Source of the DNA: Methanobrevibacter millerae
GTDB taxonomy: Archaea; Methanobacteriota; Methanobacteria; Methanobacteriales; Methanobacteriaceae
Length of the DNA: 64,000 bases
NCBI RefSeq assembly: GCF_001477655.1
Contig: NZ_CP011266.1
Span: forward strand, 2,340,001 to 2,404,000
Direction of reading: 5' to 3'
Shown here: positions 18,501 through 27,240 of the stretch, in pieces
Layout: every line of letters starts with the position of its first letter
Numbering within the stretch: the first letter of the stretch is position 1
Made by a program: the position numbers and the translations under genes
Notes under the pieces: model-generated
Seen by the model: the letters and a program-made list of their open reading frames with translations, nothing else
Told to the model about the DNA's origin: nothing
The model's database searches: none

Positions 18501-19763
18501 ATGACTATGAATATTACTGAAAAAATCTTATCAAAAAAAGCTGGTCATGAAGTAACCCCAGGCGAAATAATAGAAATTCCAGTTGACCTCGCAATGTCTC
18601 ATGACGGAACTTCACCGCCAGCAATAAAAACCTTTGAAAAAGTGGCAGATAAGGTATGGAATCCAGAAAAAATTGCAATAATTTTTGACCACAATGTTCC
18701 GGCAAATACAATTGGATCTGCAGAATTTCAAAAGGTCTGCCGAGAATTCATAAAAAAGCAGAAAATAAGTAAAAATTATATTCACGGAGAAGGAATATGC
18801 CACCAGGTAGTTCCGGAAATGGGATTGGTTGAACCTGGAAAAGTAATAGTTGGTGCTGATTCACATACTTGTACATATGGTGCTTTTGGAGCATTTTCCA
18901 CAGGTATGGGTGCAACAGATTTAGCAATGGTCTGGGCTACTGGAAAAACATGGTTCATGGTTCCACAAGCCATTAAAATGGAAGTTACTGGAGAATTGAA
19001 TCCTTACATTGCACCTAAAGATATAATTTTAAACATTATTGGTGAAATAGGAATTGCTGGTGCAACATATAAAACTGCAGAGTTTTGTGGCGACATCATT
19101 GAAAACATGGGTGTTGAAGGAAGAGCAACCATGTGTAATATGGCAATTGAAATGGGTGCAAAAAACGGAATAATGGAACCGAATAAAGAAGTGATTGATT
19201 ACATATGCAAAAGAACTTCTAAAAAAGAAAGTGAACTCAATATCGTGAAATCAGACAAAGATGCTGTTTATGAAAAAGAAATGCATTTTGATGTGACTGA
19301 CATGGAACCTCAAATCGCATGTCCAAATGATGTAGATAATGTATGCGACATTTCCAAAATTGAGGGAACAGCAATAGACCAATGTTTAATCGGTTCATGT
19401 ACAAACGGCAGATTATCCGATTTGAAAGATGCATATGAAATCTTGAAAGACCAAAAAATTAACGATAATATTAGATTATTAATATTGCCAGCATCACGTG
19501 AAATATACAAACAAGCAATGAACCTAGGATATATTGAAGCATTTATTGATGCTGGAGCTATAATTTGTAATCCCGGATGTGGACCATGTCTTGGAGGACA
19601 TATGGGAGTATTATCCGAAGGTGAAGTTTGTATATCCACAACAAATAGGAATTTCAAAGGAAGAATGGGGGATCCAAAATCTTCAGTCTACCTTTCAAAT
19701 TCAAAAGTTGTAGCTGCTTCTGCAATTGAAGGAGTTATAACAAATCCAAAAGATTTGATGTGA
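18501..19763 (+). CDS. hacA: Homoaconitase large subunit (aconitase family)
   Basis: A 420-residue aconitase-superfamily large subunit. The three [4Fe-4S] cysteines lie in ADSHTC, GSCTNGR and NPGCGPCLGGH. It would dehydrate and rehydrate homocitrate to homoisocitrate with a separate small subunit, which is not in this window. Its position 3 nt after aksA supports a coenzyme B role (AksD) rather than LeuC; both families have the same motifs. The stop codon overlaps the GTG start of the next gene. Confidence 0.82.
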   Translation: MTMNITEKILSKKAGHEVTPGEIIEIPVDLAMSHDGTSPPAIKTFEKVADKVWNPEKIAIIFDHNVPANTIGSAEFQKVCREFIKKQKISKNYIHGEGICHQVVPEMGLVEPGKVIVGADSHTCTYGAFGAFSTGMGATDLAMVWATGKTWFMVPQAIKMEVTGELNPYIAPKDIILNIIGEIGIAGATYKTAEFCGDIIENMGVEGRATMCNMAIEMGAKNGIMEPNKEVIDYICKRTSKKESELNIVKSDKDAVYEKEMHFDVTDMEPQIACPNDVDNVCDISKIEGTAIDQCLIGSCTNGRLSDLKDAYEILKDQKINDNIRLLILPASREIYKQAMNLGYIEAFIDAGAIICNPGCGPCLGGHMGVLSEGEVCISTTNRNFKGRMGDPKSSVYLSNSKVVAASAIEGVITNPKDLM

Positions 19764-20332
19764 ATAAAATGCCAATGAATAAAAATGAAGCCAATAAGAG
19801 ACTTATTGAAAAAATAAATACTGTTGAAGATTCATATCCAAAAAACTTTTCAAACACACAAAAAATACTATTGACAACCGATGGTTCAATAACAGCAATA
19901 TTAGATGTATTATATGGAAAAATTACACTATCAACACTTGAACAACATTTTGAAGATGCAACAGAAGAAACTGCAAAATTAATTAATGCAGAAGCTGGGG
20001 ATTTGATTAATTTTAGGGAAGTTATAATGCATAAAGATGATGAAAATCTAATCTATGCAATATCTTATATCCCACTAAAAAGATTGACTGATGAAATATG
20101 CTCTGACCTTGTTAGAGCAGATATACCAATCGGTAGAATTCTTAAAAATTACAATATCGAATCAAGAAGAGAAATTAACAACATATATATTGAAAAACCA
20201 AATAAAACACTACAGGAACTATTTAATACAACAGAAGATATGCTAGCAAGAGACTATGCAATCATACATAAAAATGAAATATTAATGTGGATTAAAGAAG
20301 TGTTCCCAGTAAGCAAATTTACTAACATATAG
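19760..20332 (+). CDS. Chorismate lyase-like protein (DUF98)
   Basis: A 190-residue protein starting at GTG that overlaps the stop of hacA by 4 nt. NTQKILLTTDGSITAILDVLYG, DLINFREVIM and SDLVRADIPIGRIL match the DUF98/Rv2949c chorismate pyruvate-lyase family. It would form 4-hydroxybenzoate from chorismate. In methanogens 4-hydroxybenzoate is a precursor of the aminobenzoate part of methanopterin, so the operon would serve two coenzymes of methanogenesis. The assignment is by pattern, without alignment. Confidence 0.7.
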   Translation: MNKMPMNKNEANKRLIEKINTVEDSYPKNFSNTQKILLTTDGSITAILDVLYGKITLSTLEQHFEDATEETAKLINAEAGDLINFREVIMHKDDENLIYAISYIPLKRLTDEICSDLVRADIPIGRILKNYNIESRREINNIYIEKPNKTLQELFNTTEDMLARDYAIIHKNEILMWIKEVFPVSKFTNI

Positions 20333-20341
20333 GTGGTATTG

Positions 20342-21325
20342 ATGGGTGTAAAACTTAAAGATATAATCGAACCTAAAAAAATAGACTTCAAAGACCTTGA
20401 AGGCAGAGCCGTTTCCATAGATGCATTCAATACACTATATCAATTTTTATCAACGATAAGGCAAAGGGACGGGCAGCCATTATGCGATGAAAATGGAAAT
20501 ATAACCTCCCATTTAAGTGGAATTCTATATAGAAATTCATCAATGGTTGAAAAGGGAATAAAGCCAATTTATGTTTTTGATGGAAAAGCACCTGAACTTA
20601 AAAGTGACACCCAAACCAAAAGAAGAGAAATAAGGGATGAAGCTGAAAAAATTTATAAAGAAGCCCTAAAAAGTGGAGACACAGAAAAGGCACGAAAATA
20701 TGCAATGAGATCTTCAAAATTATCCCCAGAAATTATTGAATCATCCAAAAGATTATTGACTTTAATGGGAATACCATATGTTGAAGCAAAAGGGGAAGGA
20801 GAAGCCCAAGCAGCATATCTTGTTGAAAAAGGTGATGCGTATGCTGTAGCTTCACAAGATTATGACTGTTTATTATTCGGAGCAAAAAGAGTTGTAAGAA
20901 ATCTTGCAGTTAATTCAAACTTGGGAAATCTGGAATACTATGAGTTAAGACATGTATTGCACGAATTGAATATTACTCGTGAAGAGTTAATTGAAATGGG
21001 AATACTGATTGGAACCGATTTCTGTGATGGCCTAAAAGGAGTAGGTGCTAAAACTGCACTGAAGTTAGCTAAAAAAGATCAACTTCAGGAAAAACTAGAT
21101 GAACTTCAAAAAGAAAGTTCACATGATTTGAATGAAGTAAAAGACATATTTTTAAACCATAATGTAAATACTGACTATAAAATCAAATGGAACAAGCCAG
21201 ATAAAGAAGGACTTGTTGAATTTTTATGTTATGAACATGGATTTTCGGAAAGCCGTGTTGTAAAAGCTTCAGATAAGCTTAAAAATTTAAGTTCATCACA
21301 GGGAAGCCTTGACGCATGGTTTTAA
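20342..21325 (+). CDS. fen: Flap endonuclease FEN1
   Basis: A 327-residue structure-specific nuclease. The N-terminal MGVKLKDIIEPKKIDFKDL has the buried start typical of FEN1. Acidic metal ligands are in IDAFNTLYQF, YVFDGKAPELK, EAKGEGEAQAA, SQDYDCLLFG and GTDFCDGLKGVG (helix-hairpin-helix). The C-terminal QGSLDAWF is a PCNA-interacting PIP box. It cuts 5' flaps in Okazaki fragment maturation. ATG at 20342 follows AGGTGGT and gives the canonical MGVKL start; the frame extends to a GTG at 20333. The 3' end overlaps the convergent DUF2119 gene by 4 nt. Confidence 0.95.
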   Translation: MGVKLKDIIEPKKIDFKDLEGRAVSIDAFNTLYQFLSTIRQRDGQPLCDENGNITSHLSGILYRNSSMVEKGIKPIYVFDGKAPELKSDTQTKRREIRDEAEKIYKEALKSGDTEKARKYAMRSSKLSPEIIESSKRLLTLMGIPYVEAKGEGEAQAAYLVEKGDAYAVASQDYDCLLFGAKRVVRNLAVNSNLGNLEYYELRHVLHELNITREELIEMGILIGTDFCDGLKGVGAKTALKLAKKDQLQEKLDELQKESSHDLNEVKDIFLNHNVNTDYKIKWNKPDKEGLVEFLCYEHGFSESRVVKASDKLKNLSSSQGSLDAWF

Positions 21326-21972
21326 TAAGGAGGAAAATCCTCCCCAAATACTTTTTTTGCATAATTCATAGCCAACTTAACTTGAGTTTTATACTTTTTC
21401 ATCATTGCATATTCAAAGTCCATCCTAGTTTCACACTTAGTAATTAGCCTAAGCAAATCCATATATCTCTCGATTGCCAAATCCATATCAAAATCGTATT
21501 TTTTCATTATTTCAGGAGTCAACTTTTCAATGCATGGAAACTCCAAAGTTTTGCAAACGGTATCTGTTGAAAAATAAGTCATTCTAATCAATGGTGAAAC
21601 AGATGATACCAAAACATGATTTCCCGCAGGAATCAATGGAGGAACACCAGTTCGTTTATAGCGATCCATTGATGTCAATTTATCATAATGGCTTAAATCA
21701 AAGCAATGAAGTTCTGTATAAAAATCCGGCTCAAAATAGTTAATTAACTTTAAAATCCTTTGACCCAAATCCGATTCATAATATTCCTTTTTAATTGTGG
21801 ACATATACTTTGTTTTATCAAAATTATAAAAATAAAACTGACCAGAGGACAAATCTTCTTGTTTGAGTTTTTTAATAAATTTTATAGAGGTTTTTCCCTC
21901 GTTTCCATGTACTCCACCTAAAAAAAGTTTAGTGGGACCTTTACCATTATCAATATATTTAAAAAAAGACAT
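21322..21972 (-). CDS. DUF2119 protein, carboxypeptidase/deacylase-like
   Basis: A 216-residue protein matching the methanogen DUF2119 family as I remember it. GGVHGNEGKTS and ELHCFDLSHY resemble the HxxE...H zinc-binding pattern of M14 carboxypeptidases and aspartoacylase-like deacylases, and LEFPCIEKLTP could supply an acid. This suggests a metal-dependent amidohydrolase fold, but the substrate is unknown. It reads against fen with the two stop regions overlapping, and ahcY lies upstream on the same strand, with ahcY's terminator between them. Confidence 0.7.
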   Translation of the reverse strand: MSFFKYIDNGKGPTKLFLGGVHGNEGKTSIKFIKKLKQEDLSSGQFYFYNFDKTKYMSTIKKEYYESDLGQRILKLINYFEPDFYTELHCFDLSHYDKLTSMDRYKRTGVPPLIPAGNHVLVSSVSPLIRMTYFSTDTVCKTLEFPCIEKLTPEIMKKYDFDMDLAIERYMDLLRLITKCETRMDFEYAMMKKYKTQVKLAMNYAKKVFGEDFPPY

Positions 21973-21987
21973 GAAAAATAAAAAATG

Positions 21988-22006
21988 GAAGGAATTATGT
22001 TCCTTC
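21988..22006 (-). terminator. Terminator of ahcY
   Basis: Perfect arms GAAGGAA/TTCCTTC with a 5-nt loop overlap the ahcY stop. T-rich sequence follows on the leftward strand. Confidence 0.65.
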
Positions 22007-23245
22007 TTGCCAGTTCGCCATGTAAGCTTTTTGTTTATCTGTTAATGAGTCGATTTCAATGCCCATTGCTTGTAATTTTAAACTTGCAACATTGTAGTCA
22101 ATTTCATCAGGTGCTTTGGTTACACCGACAGGCAAATCGTTTTCGAGAATGTGTTTTGCGGATAATGCTTGTACTGCAAAACTCATGTCCATGATTTCAG
22201 CAGGGTGTCCTTGTCCGCGTGCTGCTGATAAGTTTACTAAACGACCATCAGCTAAAAGATAAATTTTACGTCCGTCTTTGGTTGTGAATTCTTCGATACT
22301 TTCTCTTACTTCTTTAACTTCGGTTGAGATTGCTTCGAGGTCTGGTCTGTTGATTTCCACGTTGAAGTGTCCGGAGTTTGCAAGCATACATCCGTCTTTC
22401 ATGTATTTGAAGTCGTCACCGCAGATGATATCAGCATTACCGGTTACAGTTATGATTAAGTCTGCTTGTTTTACTGCTTCGCGGATTGTCATTACTCTGT
22501 ATCCGTCCATTCTTGCTTCTAATGCTCTGATTGGATCAACTTCTGTTACGATTACATCAGCACCTAAACCTGCTGCACGTAAAGCTAATCCTCTTCCACA
22601 CCATCCGTATCCGCAGACTACGACGGTTTTTCCTGCAATTACCATGTTGGTGGTTCCCATTATTGCATCAAAACTTGATTGGCCAGTTCCGTAACGGTTA
22701 TCGAATAAGTATTTGGTGTATGCATCGTTTACTGCGATTACTGGGAATTTTAATGCTCCGTCTGCATGCATTGCTTGTAATCTGTGCACACCAGTTGTGG
22801 TTTCTTCACATGCGCCTTTAATGTGGCTTAACAATTCTGTTCTTTCGTTGTGAAGTACCATAATCATGTCTGCTCCGTCATCGATGATTATGTCAGGTTT
22901 GTGATCAAGTACCATATTAATGGTTTGGTAATATTCTTCGTCGTCTTGTTCTCTCCAACCATAAACGTTTAAACCTAAATCTGCAGCTCCAGCCACAGCA
23001 TCATCATGAGTGGATAATGGGTTGCATCCAGTCATTGCGACTTCAGCTCCACCAGCCATTAAAGTTAAACCTAAATTAATTGTTTTAGGTTCTAAATGTA
23101 AACATGATCCAATAGTAATTCCTTTGAAAGGTTGAGTTTCTAAATATTCTTCTTTAATGTGTTCTAAAACAGGCATGTGTTTTTGAACCCATTCAATTTT
23201 TCTGACACCCTCTGGTGCAAGAGACATATCCTTAACTTTACTCAT
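21995..23245 (-). CDS. ahcY: S-adenosylhomocysteine (or S-inosylhomocysteine) hydrolase
   Basis: A 416-residue NAD-dependent hydrolase. Key parts are TGCNPLSTHDD near the N-terminus, DDGADM, GTGQSSFDAIMGTTN and the Rossmann motif VVCGYGWCGRG. The C-terminus lacks the Lys-Tyr (KPDHYRY) ending of bacterial and eukaryotic enzymes and stops at MANWQEGT, as in short archaeal forms. It recycles the methyl-transfer product. In methanogens the related enzyme prefers S-inosylhomocysteine after deamination, so the exact substrate is open. It is monocistronic with its own terminator. Confidence 0.9.
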   Translation of the reverse strand: MSKVKDMSLAPEGVRKIEWVQKHMPVLEHIKEEYLETQPFKGITIGSCLHLEPKTINLGLTLMAGGAEVAMTGCNPLSTHDDAVAGAADLGLNVYGWREQDDEEYYQTINMVLDHKPDIIIDDGADMIMVLHNERTELLSHIKGACEETTTGVHRLQAMHADGALKFPVIAVNDAYTKYLFDNRYGTGQSSFDAIMGTTNMVIAGKTVVVCGYGWCGRGLALRAAGLGADVIVTEVDPIRALEARMDGYRVMTIREAVKQADLIITVTGNADIICGDDFKYMKDGCMLANSGHFNVEINRPDLEAISTEVKEVRESIEEFTTKDGRKIYLLADGRLVNLSAARGQGHPAEIMDMSFAVQALSAKHILENDLPVGVTKAPDEIDYNVASLKLQAMGIEIDSLTDKQKAYMANWQEGT

Positions 23246-23369
23246 AAAATATCTCCATATAATTTTTATACATTAATAAATGTGTATATCCTTTTAAATA
23301 TATGTTACCATTAAATTAAAAAAATTGAAAAATTGAAAAAACAAGCAAAAATGTTGTAAAAAAGGAAAA

Positions 23370-23378
23370 CTTTAAATG
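23370..23378 (+). promoter_or_regulatory. TATA box of tRNA-Met
   Basis: CTTTAAATG preceded by an A-rich stretch (GGAAAA) matches an archaeal BRE/TATA element. It lies about 35 bases upstream of the mature tRNA 5' end, leaving a short leader for RNase P. Confidence 0.5.
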
Positions 23379-23410
23379 TAACATTGAACTAATATATGTA
23401 TGTTATTTAT

Positions 23411-23521
23411 GCCGGGGTGGCTCAGCTGGTTAGAGCGCACGGCTCATAGGGTATAAAAAGCAGTGCTCTGACTAATACCTGGGATACCGTGAGGCCACGG
23501 GTTCGAATCCCGTTCCCGGCA
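23411..23521 (+). tRNA. tRNA-Met (CAT), elongator, with 37-nt intron
   Basis: A complete cloverleaf after removing an intron: acceptor GCCGGGG/TCCCGGC with discriminator A at 23521, D arm GCTC...GAGC, anticodon stem CACGG/CCGTG, loop CTCATAA, T arm ACGGG/CCCGT. The anticodon CAT at 23445-23447 and a G1-C72 pair indicate elongator Met rather than initiator; tRNA-Ile2 (modified CAT) cannot be fully excluded. The intron 23449-23485 sits at the canonical position 37/38. It pairs internally (GGTAT/ATACC) to give the bulge-helix-bulge needed by the splicing endonuclease. No CCA is encoded. Confidence 0.95.
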
Positions 23522-23638
23522 TCTTAAATCCCAGGTATACATTTTTAAAAACTTTTTTTATTAATTTCAATTTAAAAACATATATTTTATATACTTATTT
23601 TAAAAAAAATATCCTTGTTAAGCTAATGAGGGTATGAA

Positions 23639-24805
23639 ATGTTATATAATGAACTTGGAAAAAGCGGACTTAAAGTTTCAAGATTAGGTTTTGGAACTAT
23701 GAGACTGCCGACAGTAAACTCCAATGCAGACATTGATGAAGTTGAAGCTACTAAAATGCTCAAATATGGAATAGAAAATGGAATCAACTTAATTGACACC
23801 GCATATCCTTACCACAGTAAGGAGCTGGACGGTAACGGTAACAGTGAAAAATTCATTGGTAAATTTTTAAAGGAAAACAGTTATAGGGATGAAATAATAC
23901 TTTCCACAAAGTCTCCATCATGGCTGATGGAAGAAAAATCTGATTTTGATAAATATCTTGACATACAACTGGAAAAATTACAGACGGATTATATTGATAT
24001 ATACCTGCTTCATTCCTTGACTGAACCAGATTGGTTTAAGGTTAAAGATTTGGATGTTTTAGACTTTTTAGATGACTGTCTCAGCAGCGGTAAGGTAAAG
24101 CATGTAGGGTTCTCATCCCATATTGAAGTAGATTACCTAATTGAAATTTTAGACGAATATCCCAAATGGGAAGTTGTCCTAACCCAAATGAACTATCTGG
24201 ATGAATATTACCAATCAGGAATTATGGGACTTGACTATCTAAAACAGATAAATGTTGGAAGCATGATTATGGAACCTCTTCGTGGAGGAAGACTGGTCAA
24301 TAATATCCCGGCAGAAGTTCAAAAATTATGGGATATGGCAGAAGTTAAAAGAACCCCTGTAGAATGGGCTTTGCAATACTTATGGAACAGGGACGATGCT
24401 GATTGTGTTTTAAGTGGTATGACTAGCTTGGAGCAAGTTAAAGACAATATCAGAATTGCTTCAACAGAAGACATCATCAGTGAAAACGATCAGGAATTAA
24501 TAAGAGAAGTTGCAAGAACATACAGGACATTTTTAGGAAACAGATGTACAAGATGCGGATACTGTATGCCTTGTCCACATGGTGTTGATATCATAAACTG
24601 CTTAACCGAATACAATATTGCACATATGATGAATGATCCAAAGGCCAGTGCAATGCAGTATTTCTCATTGATTGATGATGATTCAAGAGCAGACAGCTGC
24701 ATTGACTGTAAGGAGTGTATTCCATTTTGTACTCAAATGTTAGATATTCCAAAAGAACTGCAAAAGGTATATGAGTACTTCGGCAGTGAATTTGATCATT
24801 TTTAA
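23639..24805 (+). CDS. Aldo/keto reductase with C-terminal ferredoxin domain
   Basis: A 388-residue fusion. Residues 1 to about 285 are an aldo/keto reductase barrel: GFGTMRLP, the catalytic DTAYPYH (Asp and Tyr), STKSPS (Lys) and LLHSL (His). Residues of about 300-370 hold two cysteine groups, CTRCGYCMPC and CIDCKECIPFC, for two [4Fe-4S] clusters. This class is widespread in anaerobes and probably moves electrons between ferredoxin and a carbonyl substrate, which is unknown. The ThiF-like gene starts 9 nt downstream and is likely cotranscribed. ATG at 23639 follows GAGGGTATGAA. Confidence 0.88.
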   Translation: MLYNELGKSGLKVSRLGFGTMRLPTVNSNADIDEVEATKMLKYGIENGINLIDTAYPYHSKELDGNGNSEKFIGKFLKENSYRDEIILSTKSPSWLMEEKSDFDKYLDIQLEKLQTDYIDIYLLHSLTEPDWFKVKDLDVLDFLDDCLSSGKVKHVGFSSHIEVDYLIEILDEYPKWEVVLTQMNYLDEYYQSGIMGLDYLKQINVGSMIMEPLRGGRLVNNIPAEVQKLWDMAEVKRTPVEWALQYLWNRDDADCVLSGMTSLEQVKDNIRIASTEDIISENDQELIREVARTYRTFLGNRCTRCGYCMPCPHGVDIINCLTEYNIAHMMNDPKASAMQYFSLIDDDSRADSCIDCKECIPFCTQMLDIPKELQKVYEYFGSEFDHF

Positions 24806-24814
24806 GGTGAAAAT

Positions 24815-25570
24815 ATGCCAACAAGATATATAGGTGACGGATACTGGGAAATAGCTTCACGTCAAATGAGTATTGTTACAAGAAGCGAACAGCAAAGATT
24901 CAAAGATGCTAAAATTTCTGTTATTGGCTGTGGAGGTATTGGAGGTCAAAGCATCGAAATGTTAGCGAGAATGGGTATTGGTGAACTTATTGTTGTTGAT
25001 GAAGATGCATTTGACATTTCAAATCTTAACAGGCAAACATTAGCAAACTTATCTGAAGTCGGATTGGACAAAAGTGCAGTTGCAGCCGAAAAAGTTCGTT
25101 TAATAAACCCATACGTTAAGATTACAAGTTACAGTGAACATGTGGATGAAACTAATATTGATAAGATTATTTCAGATTCAGATATAGTTATTGATGCTCT
25201 GGACAATGTCTTAACAAGAGTAATCGTTTCAAGAAAAGCAAAAGAAAAAGGAATTCCATATATTCACGGCGCAATTCACGGAACATTAGGCCAATTAACA
25301 ACATTTTTACCAGACGGCGAAAGAACTTATGAAGAAATGTTTAATTTGCCGTCAAAAGGAAAAGAGCTTACACCAGAAGTTTTGGATGAACTTTCAAATG
25401 TTACATCAGGAGTTCCGCCAGTCATTGGCCCAACACCAAATTTAATCGGATGCCTTCAAGGGATGGAAGCCTTTAAAATTATTACAGGAGTGGGGAAAGT
25501 TACTGCTGCACCGGAAATATTAACTTTTGACCTGTTGAATCTTAATTCATTTTCAATAGAAGAAATTTAA
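24815..25570 (+). CDS. ThiF/MoeB/HesA-family E1-like adenylyltransferase
   Basis: A 251-residue protein. VIGCGGIGGQS is the nucleotide loop, DEDAFDISNLNRQ and the lysine-rich DKSAVAAEK match MoeB/ThiF, and DALDN is the DxxDN-like catalytic site. Such proteins adenylate the C-terminal glycine of small ubiquitin-like sulfur carriers (MoaD, ThiS, SAMP). Unlike canonical MoeB it has no CxxC zinc pair visible, which resembles the archaeal ThiF subset. The carrier partner is not in this window. It lies 9 nt after the aldo/keto reductase gene. Confidence 0.85.
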   Translation: MPTRYIGDGYWEIASRQMSIVTRSEQQRFKDAKISVIGCGGIGGQSIEMLARMGIGELIVVDEDAFDISNLNRQTLANLSEVGLDKSAVAAEKVRLINPYVKITSYSEHVDETNIDKIISDSDIVIDALDNVLTRVIVSRKAKEKGIPYIHGAIHGTLGQLTTFLPDGERTYEEMFNLPSKGKELTPEVLDELSNVTSGVPPVIGPTPNLIGCLQGMEAFKIITGVGKVTAAPEILTFDLLNLNSFSIEEI

Positions 25571-25721
25571 ACATACCCCACATTTTCTTATTTTTTTACA
25601 ATTAATTTTAAACAAAATAATAATATATAATTTTAATTCTAAACAAAAAATAGTATAATTGAAATAATCTTACAGATTATTATACTATAAAATATAAAAT
25701 AATTAATATCTTTTCAAAAGA

Positions 25722-25730
25722 TTTATATAA
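25722..25730 (+). promoter_or_regulatory. TATA box of glnA
   Basis: TTTATATAA preceded by an A-rich BRE-like stretch (CAAAAGA). Transcription would start near 25753-25756, directly before the NrpR-type operator. Confidence 0.6.
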
Positions 25731-25757
25731 CATAAAATGGAAAAATTTTTTTATATA

Positions 25758-25771
25758 GGAATATATTTTCC
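25758..25771 (+). promoter_or_regulatory. NrpR operator upstream of glnA
   Basis: GGAA-TATATT-TTCC is an exact match to GGAA-N6-TTCC, the operator of the methanogen nitrogen repressor NrpR. It sits just after the predicted transcription start, about 27 bases before the glnA ATG, where repressor binding would block the polymerase. The nrpR gene itself follows glnA. Confidence 0.85.
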
Positions 25772-25798
25772 GATTAATAAAGTTTCGGAGTAGATTTA

Positions 25799-27154
25799 AT
25801 GAGTGACATCAGTGAAGAAAAAATCCAACTAATAACAGAACAAATGAAAGAGGACAACATCAAATTTATTCGTTTACAATTCGTAGATATCAATGGAACA
25901 GTTAAAAATATTGTTATTCCATTTAATGGAGAAGATATGGCCGAATTATTCAATGAAGGAATGTTATTTGATGGTTCATCTATTGCCGGATTTGTAGGAA
26001 TAAATGATAGTGATTTAGTCTTAAAACCAGATATTGATACATATTCAAGATTATCCTGGAGGCCTGAAGAATCCGCAACATGCAGATTTATCTGTGACGT
26101 ATGGACTCCTGAGAAAAAACCGTTTGCAGGAGACCCTAGAGGAGTGCTTAAAAAATCATTATCCCATATTGCTGAAATGGGTTTAAAATACAACATAGGA
26201 CCTGAACCAGAATTTTTCATTGTAGACATTGATGAAAACGGATATCCGATGCCATACGACCAAGCAGGATACTTTGATGTTGAGCCTTTAGACAAAGGAC
26301 CTGACTTCAGAAGAGAGTTAACATTGAATTTGGAAGAGCTGGATTTTGAAGTTGAAGCATCCCACCACGAGGTAGCACCTGGTCAAAACGAAATTGCTTT
26401 CAAATTCAAAGACGCTTTGAAAACAGCAGATGCTGTAATTACATTCAAACAAGCAATAAAAGCTATCGTAGATAATATGGCTACATTTGACCAGATGGAT
26501 TACAGAGTAACATTCATGCCTAAACCATTCTTTGGAGTGAGCGGTAGTGGAATGCACTGTCACCAATCCGTATTCAAAGGAGACAGAAACTTATTTTCAG
26601 ACCCTAATTCAGAAACAGGCCTTTCAAAAGATGCAATGCATTTTATGGGAGGATTACTGAAACATGCCCCAGCAATTACTGCAATCACCAACCCAATCGT
26701 AAACTCATACAAACGTCTGGTACCTGGTTATGAAGCACCAGTATACAGAGCATATGGTTTTAAAAATAGATCAACATTAATAAGAATTCCTGCAGCTCGT
26801 GGAAAAGCTACACGTATTGAATACAGAGCTCCAGACCCAGCATGTAACCCATACCTCGCATTTGCAGTAATGCTAGAAGCAGGAGTGGACGGAATCGTTA
26901 ATAAAATTGACCCTGGAGAACCTACTGAAATCAACATTTATGAATTAAATGAAGAGGAAAGAGAATCAATGGGAATTAAAGTATTGCCAACTAGTTTATG
27001 GGAAGCATACCATTCCCTTGAAGAAGACCCACTCATATTAAATGCTTTAGGAAGCCATGTAAGTGAAAAATTCCTAGAACTCAAATATAAAGAATGGGAC
27101 GAATACAGAGTACAGGTATTCGGATATGAACAAAGAAAATATTTAGATATTTAA
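25799..27154 (+). CDS. glnA: Glutamine synthetase type I
   Basis: A 451-residue enzyme that makes glutamine from glutamate, ammonia and ATP. Signatures are [33 protein letters not shown] (metal ligand glutamates), GSGMHCHQS and the ATP site [10 protein letters not shown]. The region near 376-395 ([14 protein letters not shown]) resembles the GSI-alpha class, which lacks the adenylylation site. Its promoter carries an NrpR operator, so expression should rise when nitrogen is limiting and 2-oxoglutarate is high. ATG at 25799 is preceded by CGGAGTAGATTTA. Confidence 0.96.
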   Translation: MSDISEEKIQLITEQMKEDNIKFIRLQFVDINGTVKNIVIPFNGEDMAELFNEGMLFDGSSIAGFVGINDSDLVLKPDIDTYSRLSWRPEESATCRFICDVWTPEKKPFAGDPRGVLKKSLSHIAEMGLKYNIGPEPEFFIVDIDENGYPMPYDQAGYFDVEPLDKGPDFRRELTLNLEELDFEVEASHHEVAPGQNEIAFKFKDALKTADAVITFKQAIKAIVDNMATFDQMDYRVTFMPKPFFGVSGSGMHCHQSVFKGDRNLFSDPNSETGLSKDAMHFMGGLLKHAPAITAITNPIVNSYKRLVPGYEAPVYRAYGFKNRSTLIRIPAARGKATRIEYRAPDPACNPYLAFAVMLEAGVDGIVNKIDPGEPTEINIYELNEEERESMGIKVLPTSLWEAYHSLEEDPLILNALGSHVSEKFLELKYKEWDEYRVQVFGYEQRKYLDI

Positions 27155-27165
27155 ATCTAAATATT
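27138..27165 (+). terminator. Terminator of glnA
   Basis: Arms AATATTTAGAT/ATCTAAATATT with a 6-nt loop overlap the glnA stop, followed by ATTATTTTTATTTTT. Confidence 0.65.
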
Positions 27166-27188
27166 ATTTTTATTTTTAAATATGATGA

Positions 27189-27206
27189 TTTTTAACAAGT
27201 TAAAAA
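27189..27206. promoter_or_regulatory. Perfect inverted repeat upstream of nrpR
   Basis: TTTTTAAC-AA-GTTAAAAA lies about 35 bases before the nrpR start. It is not a GGAA-N6-TTCC site. No long T run follows directly, so it is more likely an operator or promoter element than a terminator. Confidence 0.4.
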
Positions 27207-27240
27207 TGATTATATTTGATTTTTATTTAGGAGCTACTTC

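Noticed and set aside
21329-21343. Hairpin GGAGGA-AAA-TCCTCC as terminator between fen and DUF2119
   Set aside because: It lies inside the coding end of the DUF2119 gene and no T run follows on either strand.
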